Shown here in pieces: positions 60,564 through 64,000 of a DNA stretch of 64,000 nt. Source of the stretch: VXNJ01 sp009840625 (lineage in GTDB: Bacteria > Chloroflexota > UBA11872 > VXNJ01); the NCBI GenBank assembly GCA_965207915.1, contig OZ242304.1, positions 496,001 through 560,000 of the forward strand, in the 5' to 3' direction. The translations under genes were made by a program, and so were the position numbers. The stretch's first letter is position 1. Every line of letters starts with the position of its first letter. Below the pieces are notes generated by a model. That model searched no databases. It had not been told where the DNA came from and saw only the letters and a program-made list of their open reading frames with translations.

Positions 60564-62006
60564 ATGCCCGCTAACGACAACGTGGTTTTCATCCTCACCG
60601 ACGACCAGGCAACCTGGGCGCTGGGGTGCTACGGCAACGACGAAATTCGCACTCCCAATCTCGACCGCCTGGCGGCCTCGGGGGTTCGCCTGGAGAATTT
60701 CTTCGTGGCCTCACCGGTGTGCTCGCCGTCGCGGGCCACATACCTAACCGGCCTGATCAACTCCCAGCACGGCGTGCATGACTGGGTTCGGGGCGACGCC
60801 AGCAACGAGATGCCCCCGGCGCTGCTGTCAGGGCGCACCACCTACGTGGACGTGATGGCGGCCAATGGTTATTCATGCTCGCTATCGGGTAAATGGCACC
60901 TCGGCGAACAGGAACTTCCCCGCCACGGCTTCGCGCGCCACAACCTCCGCCGTTTCGGCGGCGGGTCCTACATCGACCCGGAGATGGTGCGCGACGGCAA
61001 ACGCCACATCGCGCCGGGATACGCGAGCGACATCTTCACCGACGACGCGATTGAATTCATCCGGGCCAGCGCGCAGGGCGACGCCCCCTTCTACGCTTCC
61101 GTGCACTACACCGCCCCCCACAGCCCGTGGTACGGGCATCCACAGGAGATCGTCGATTCCTACGACGACTGCCCGTTTGAGTCCTGCCCGCAGGAGGAGC
61201 CGCATCCCTGGATGGCCGGGTCGCCAACGGAATTTAAGGGCGGCCGCGAAATGCTGAAGGGCTACTTTGCGGCCGTGACCGCTATGGACCTTGCCGTGGG
61301 CAGGATCATCGACACGCTCGAGGAACTGGGCCTGCGCGAACGCACCTTGGTGGTCTTCTGCTCCGACAACGGGTTCAATTTCGGCCACCACGGGGTCTGG
61401 GGGAAAGGAAACGGAACCTTCCCCTTCAACATGTACGAGACCTCGGTTAAGGTGCCCTGCATCTTCTCCCAGCCCGGCACGATCGAGCCCGGCCGAGTGT
61501 TCGAAGGCCTCCACTCCAACTACGACATGTACCCGACACTGCTCGATTACCTGGGGCTGCCGATCCCGGCGGGAGTGAACCTTCCGGGCAAGAGCCTGGC
61601 GGCCGCGCTGCAGGGCGATGAGCCCGACGATCATGCCGCGGTGGTGGTCTTCGACGAGTTCGGCGGGACGCGCATGATCCGCACCCGGCGCTGGAAATAC
61701 ATCCACCGCTATGACTTCGGCCCCTGCGAACTCTTCGACCTGCAGGAGGATCCCGGCGAGCGAAGCAATCTCTTCTACCACCCCGACCAGCAGGCGCGGA
61801 TTGCCTCGATGCGCCGGATGTTGGAAAAGTTTTTCGCCGACTACGCCGAGGAGCAATTCGACGGTCGCGACCTTCTGGTCCGCGGTTTCGGCCAGGGCGC
61901 CGATCTGACCGGCGATCTTGCGGCCGACCGGGCCGTTTTCTACCAGGCCTGGGCCGATCCGAATCCCTTGCCGGTCCTGGCCAGGTTGCGGGAGCAGGGT
62001 CGATAG
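60564..62006 (+). CDS. sulfatase (FGly type), second copy
   Basis: A 480-residue sulfatase: NVVFILTDDQATWALGCYG (metal Asp pair), VCSPSRATYLTGLINSQHGVHDW with Cys53 in C-S-P-S-R, SGKWHLGEQ, YTAPHSPWYGHP and FCSDNGFNFGHHG. It belongs to the common arylsulfatase/heparan-type branch and differs clearly from the first sulfatase. There is no signal peptide, suggesting an intracellular substrate. It precedes the threonine synthase gene closely. Confidence 0.92.
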   Translation: MPANDNVVFILTDDQATWALGCYGNDEIRTPNLDRLAASGVRLENFFVASPVCSPSRATYLTGLINSQHGVHDWVRGDASNEMPPALLSGRTTYVDVMAANGYSCSLSGKWHLGEQELPRHGFARHNLRRFGGGSYIDPEMVRDGKRHIAPGYASDIFTDDAIEFIRASAQGDAPFYASVHYTAPHSPWYGHPQEIVDSYDDCPFESCPQEEPHPWMAGSPTEFKGGREMLKGYFAAVTAMDLAVGRIIDTLEELGLRERTLVVFCSDNGFNFGHHGVWGKGNGTFPFNMYETSVKVPCIFSQPGTIEPGRVFEGLHSNYDMYPTLLDYLGLPIPAGVNLPGKSLAAALQGDEPDDHAAVVVFDEFGGTRMIRTRRWKYIHRYDFGPCELFDLQEDPGERSNLFYHPDQQARIASMRRMLEKFFADYAEEQFDGRDLLVRGFGQGADLTGDLAADRAVFYQAWADPNPLPVLARLREQGR

Positions 62007-62071
62007 AAACCGGGTCACTGCTCTCGCATCTTGTCTGCTGCGAATGCGGTCGCCAGGGCGAGGCCGACCGC

Positions 62072-63181
62072 GTGCAGACGGTCTGTCCGGACTGCGGCGG
62101 ATCGTGGCTGGCCGAGTACGCTCTCGAAGATTCGGGGCTCGACCGCACCGAAATCTCGCGCCGCCCGCGCGGGATGTGGCGCTACCGCGAGGTCCTGCCG
62201 GTCCGCCGAGAGGCCAACATCGTCGATCTCGGCGAGGGATCGACCCCCACCCTGCGGCTGCGGCGGATTGCAGGCGAACTGGGCCTCAAGGAACTCTGGC
62301 TGAAGGACGAGGGGTCCAACCCCACCGGAACGTTCAAGGCCCGCGGAGCCGCCGCCGCCTACTCACGGGCCCGCGAACTTGGAATCGGCGACATCGCCAT
62401 GGGGACTGCCGGCAACGCCGGCAGCGCCCTGGCCGCGTACGCAGCGCCGGCCGGGATAGCCGCCCACGTGGCGATGCCGCGCTTCACCCCCGACCCGATA
62501 AAAGCCGAGTGCCGCGCCTACGGTGCCGAAGTGGTCGAGGTAGACGGCCCGATCTCAGTCGCCGGGAAGCTCATGTCCGAACGGGCCGCCGCCAACGGGT
62601 GGTTCGAGGGATCGACCCTTAAGGAGCCCTACCGGATCGAGGGCAAGAAGACGATGGGGTACGAGTTGGCCGAATTCTTCGGCTGGCAGATGCCGGATGT
62701 CGTCCTGTACCCGACCGGCGGCGGCGTGGGACTGATCGGAATTTGGAAGGCGGCCCTCGAAATGGCCCGCCTGGGTTGGCTAACGGGGCGAAAAATGCCG
62801 CGCCTGGTGGCCGTTCAGGCAAGCGGCTGCGACCCGATCGTGACCGCCTACGAGGCCGGTCACAGCACCGCCCAGGCCCCCGAGTCCCCCTACACCCTGG
62901 CGGCCGGCTTGCTGGTGCCGCTGCCCTACGGCCATCGCTTGGTGCTGCGGATCATCAAGGAGACCGGCGGGGTCGCGATTTCGGTCGAAGACTCGGAACT
63001 GGCCGGGGCCGTGCGGGAAATGGCCGAACGCGAAGGACTGCTGCTCTGCCCGGAGGCGGCGGCTTTGCTGCCGGCGCTCAAGTCCCTGCTCGACTCCGGC
63101 GCCATCGCCGCCGACGAGCGGGTCGTGCTGCTCTCCACCGGCAACGGGCTCAAGTACCCCCACGTCTTTAACGGCGCCTGA
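62072..63181 (+). CDS. thrC: threonine synthase (PLP), N-terminus extends upstream without a standard start
   Basis: 369 residues from the first standard start (GTG). The PLP lysine lies in NPTGTFKARG, phosphate-binding glycines in GTAGNAGSALAAYAA and YPTGGGVGLIG, and the end reads LLSTGNGLKYP. It makes threonine from O-phosphohomoserine. At the N-terminus, VCPDCGG is the second half of the zinc ribbon typical of this ThrC type. The first half, VCCECGRQGEAD, is encoded in frame just upstream (62033-62068). Coding therefore starts earlier, perhaps at CTG 62018, which gives LLSHLVCCECG; no ATG, GTG or TTG is available there. Confidence 0.85.
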   Translation: MQTVCPDCGGSWLAEYALEDSGLDRTEISRRPRGMWRYREVLPVRREANIVDLGEGSTPTLRLRRIAGELGLKELWLKDEGSNPTGTFKARGAAAAYSRARELGIGDIAMGTAGNAGSALAAYAAPAGIAAHVAMPRFTPDPIKAECRAYGAEVVEVDGPISVAGKLMSERAAANGWFEGSTLKEPYRIEGKKTMGYELAEFFGWQMPDVVLYPTGGGVGLIGIWKAALEMARLGWLTGRKMPRLVAVQASGCDPIVTAYEAGHSTAQAPESPYTLAAGLLVPLPYGHRLVLRIIKETGGVAISVEDSELAGAVREMAEREGLLLCPEAAALLPALKSLLDSGAIAADERVVLLSTGNGLKYPHVFNGA

Positions 63182-63198
63182 TCGGCCGTTTACCCCGT

Positions 63199-63217
63199 AC
63201 CGGCGCGCGCGGCCGGT
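63199..63217 (+). terminator. hairpin after thrC
   Basis: ACCGGC/GCCGGT, a 6-bp stem with a 7-nt loop, 17 nt after the thrC stop. No T-run. The remaining bases up to the IS end show nothing else. Confidence 0.45.
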
Positions 63218-63368
63218 GAAGCGCCTGGGTGAATCGCGATCGCCGGGCCCGGGAGATCAGCGTATCCGACCGCGGGGTGCCACCCTGCCCACAGCGACCT
63301 AGCGTTGCCGCCGAGATACTGCGGCCGGATTCGGCCTAGGCTGTCCTGTTTCCGAGTACCTGCGACAG

Positions 63369-63395
63369 GTGAACCCCTGAAATCGTAGGGGTCAC
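63369..63395 (+). promoter_or_regulatory. hairpin in the IS481-like left end
   Basis: GTG-A-ACCCCT pairs with AGGGGT-CAC (nine pairs, one bulged A) around an 8-nt loop, just before the transposase start. Such stems often block read-through transcription into an IS. Confidence 0.4.
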
Positions 63396-63441
63396 TTAAG
63401 TCATCCTGCTGTGATACCAAACGCAGCAAAGGATGCCCGCT

Positions 63442-64000
63442 GTGACCCCCGACGATGTTATTTATCGCTATCGCCTGCGCACATTGGCGCTGGCCGAGGA
63501 AATCGGCAGCGTCCGCGCCACCTGCCGGGCGATGGGCATCCACCACTCGACGTACTACCGCTGGAAGTCCCAGGCCGACCGCTACGGTCTTCACATCCTG
63601 CGCCCCCGCGAACGCCGCCGCCCGCAGATGCCGAACTCGATCTCGCCGCTTATCGAGCAGCGCATCCTGGCGTTCTCCATCGGCAACCCCGGACTGGGAC
63701 CGGCCCGGATCTCGGCCGAGCTTCAGCGCGCCAAGTGGGGCGGGATCAAAGTCTCCCCGTCGGGCATCTGGCGGGTGCTGCGGCGCCACGGGCTCAATAC
63801 CAGGTCCAAGCGCCTGGCCCTGGTGGCCGGTTATGCCGCTCCGCCCGGGCCGCAGCCCCGGGAACCCGAACCCGAGCGCCATCTGGAGGTTGATCGTCCC
63901 GGGGAGCTGGTGCAGATGGACTGCTTCCACATCGGAAGGCTCTCCGGCACCAGGGGGACCCTCTGGCAGTACACCGCCATCGACGTGGCCTCCTCCTTCG
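63442..64000 (+). CDS. IS481-like transposase, N-terminal part
   Basis: An open frame to the window edge, 186 residues. A helix-turn-helix part (LAEEIGSVRATCRAMGIHHSTYYRWKSQ) is followed by an HTH/linker (GNPGLGPARISAELQR, SPSGIWRVLRRHGLNT). The beginning of the integrase core follows, LEVDRPGELVQMDCFHIGRL, with the first catalytic Asp. GTG 63442 is preferred because AAAGGA lies 8 nt upstream; an in-frame ATG at 63433 sits inside that Shine-Dalgarno. Confidence 0.82.
   Translation, partial: MTPDDVIYRYRLRTLALAEEIGSVRATCRAMGIHHSTYYRWKSQADRYGLHILRPRERRRPQMPNSISPLIEQRILAFSIGNPGLGPARISAELQRAKWGGIKVSPSGIWRVLRRHGLNTRSKRLALVAGYAAPPGPQPREPEPERHLEVDRPGELVQMDCFHIGRLSGTRGTLWQYTAIDVASSF

Larger units (their letters stand above)
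63342..64000 (+). mobile_element. IS481-like insertion sequence, left end (cut by the window edge)
   Basis: The likely left end begins TGTCCTGTTTCCGAGTACC, matching the TGT start and the ~90 bp lead to the transposase usual for IS481-type elements. The right end lies outside the window, so length and target duplication cannot be given. Confidence 0.6.

Noticed and set aside
1..64000. CRISPR array, rRNA operon or prophage
   Set aside because: No spaced direct repeats, rRNA-like sequence or phage structural genes were seen; the only mobile elements are two insertion sequences.

Overview
The window is a 64-kb piece of a GC-rich bacterial chromosome with dense, mostly short-spaced genes, many GTG/TTG starts and many 4-8 bp gene overlaps. 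It carries peptidoglycan (murJ), Sec (secG) and NAD-dependent ligase (ligA) genes, all typically bacterial. The mix of amino-acid biosynthesis with several sugar-phosphate isomerase-type TIM barrels, SMP-30, two sulfatases, a four-carbon acid sugar kinase and an FAA hydrolase resembles uncultured marine or sponge-associated lineages such as Chloroflexota (SAR202/Dehalococcoidia-like). That assignment is inference only: there is no rRNA or tRNA gene in the window to anchor it.

Layout. 1-3.6 kb (minus): edge of a secreted 5'-nucleotidase, a TIM-barrel isomerase, SMP-30 lactonase and an MFS transporter. 3.7-9.0 kb (plus): a divergent transketolase-like enzyme followed by hisH-hisA-hisF-hisI-hisE. 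9.1-15 kb (minus): a sterol C-24 methyltransferase homologue, a second TIM-barrel isomerase translationally coupled to lepA, murJ and a cyclophilin-like protein. 15-22.7 kb: arginine genes, argC-argJ-argB on minus and argD-argG-argH on plus from a shared divergent region. No argF is present, and the short-form N-acetylglutamate synthase (argA-type) lies 11 kb further on. 22.8-27.2 kb: metE and an OafA/OatA-like acyltransferase.

27.2-31.9 kb is visibly less GC-rich. It holds a LigA with a tandemly duplicated helix-hairpin-helix domain, next to a fusion of DEDDh exonuclease, TerB-like, BRCT, HhH and BRCT domains whose C-terminal half copies the tail of LigA. A UvrD/PcrA helicase faces it. This pair is the best candidate here for an undescribed DNA-processing module.

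34.2-41.2 kb: argA-type gene, a complete IS1182-family element inserted exactly at its stop codon, then DUF58, a transglutaminase-like membrane protein whose catalytic Cys is replaced by Ala, and three tiny membrane proteins. 41.2-47.3 kb: hpt, an alpha/beta-hydrolase without its serine and histidine, FAA hydrolase, four-carbon acid sugar kinase, secG, aspartase and a PfkB kinase. 47.3-53.4 kb: a third TIM-barrel isomerase (minus), M32 carboxypeptidase, cyclopropane-fatty-acid synthase, acyl-CoA desaturase and a LarA-like protein. 53.7-63.2 kb: ABC exporter, sulfatase, two CNNM/CorC proteins, ferritin, a second sulfatase and threonine synthase. The right edge is the left end of an IS481-like element.

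How they may fit together. Transketolase could supply ribose-5-phosphate for the histidine genes. The arg genes give a nearly complete ornithine/arginine route. The desaturase and cyclopropane synthase form a lipid-modifying pair, and with the sterol methyltransferase they suggest unusual membrane lipid chemistry. No CRISPR array, tRNA, rRNA or known riboswitch was recognised.
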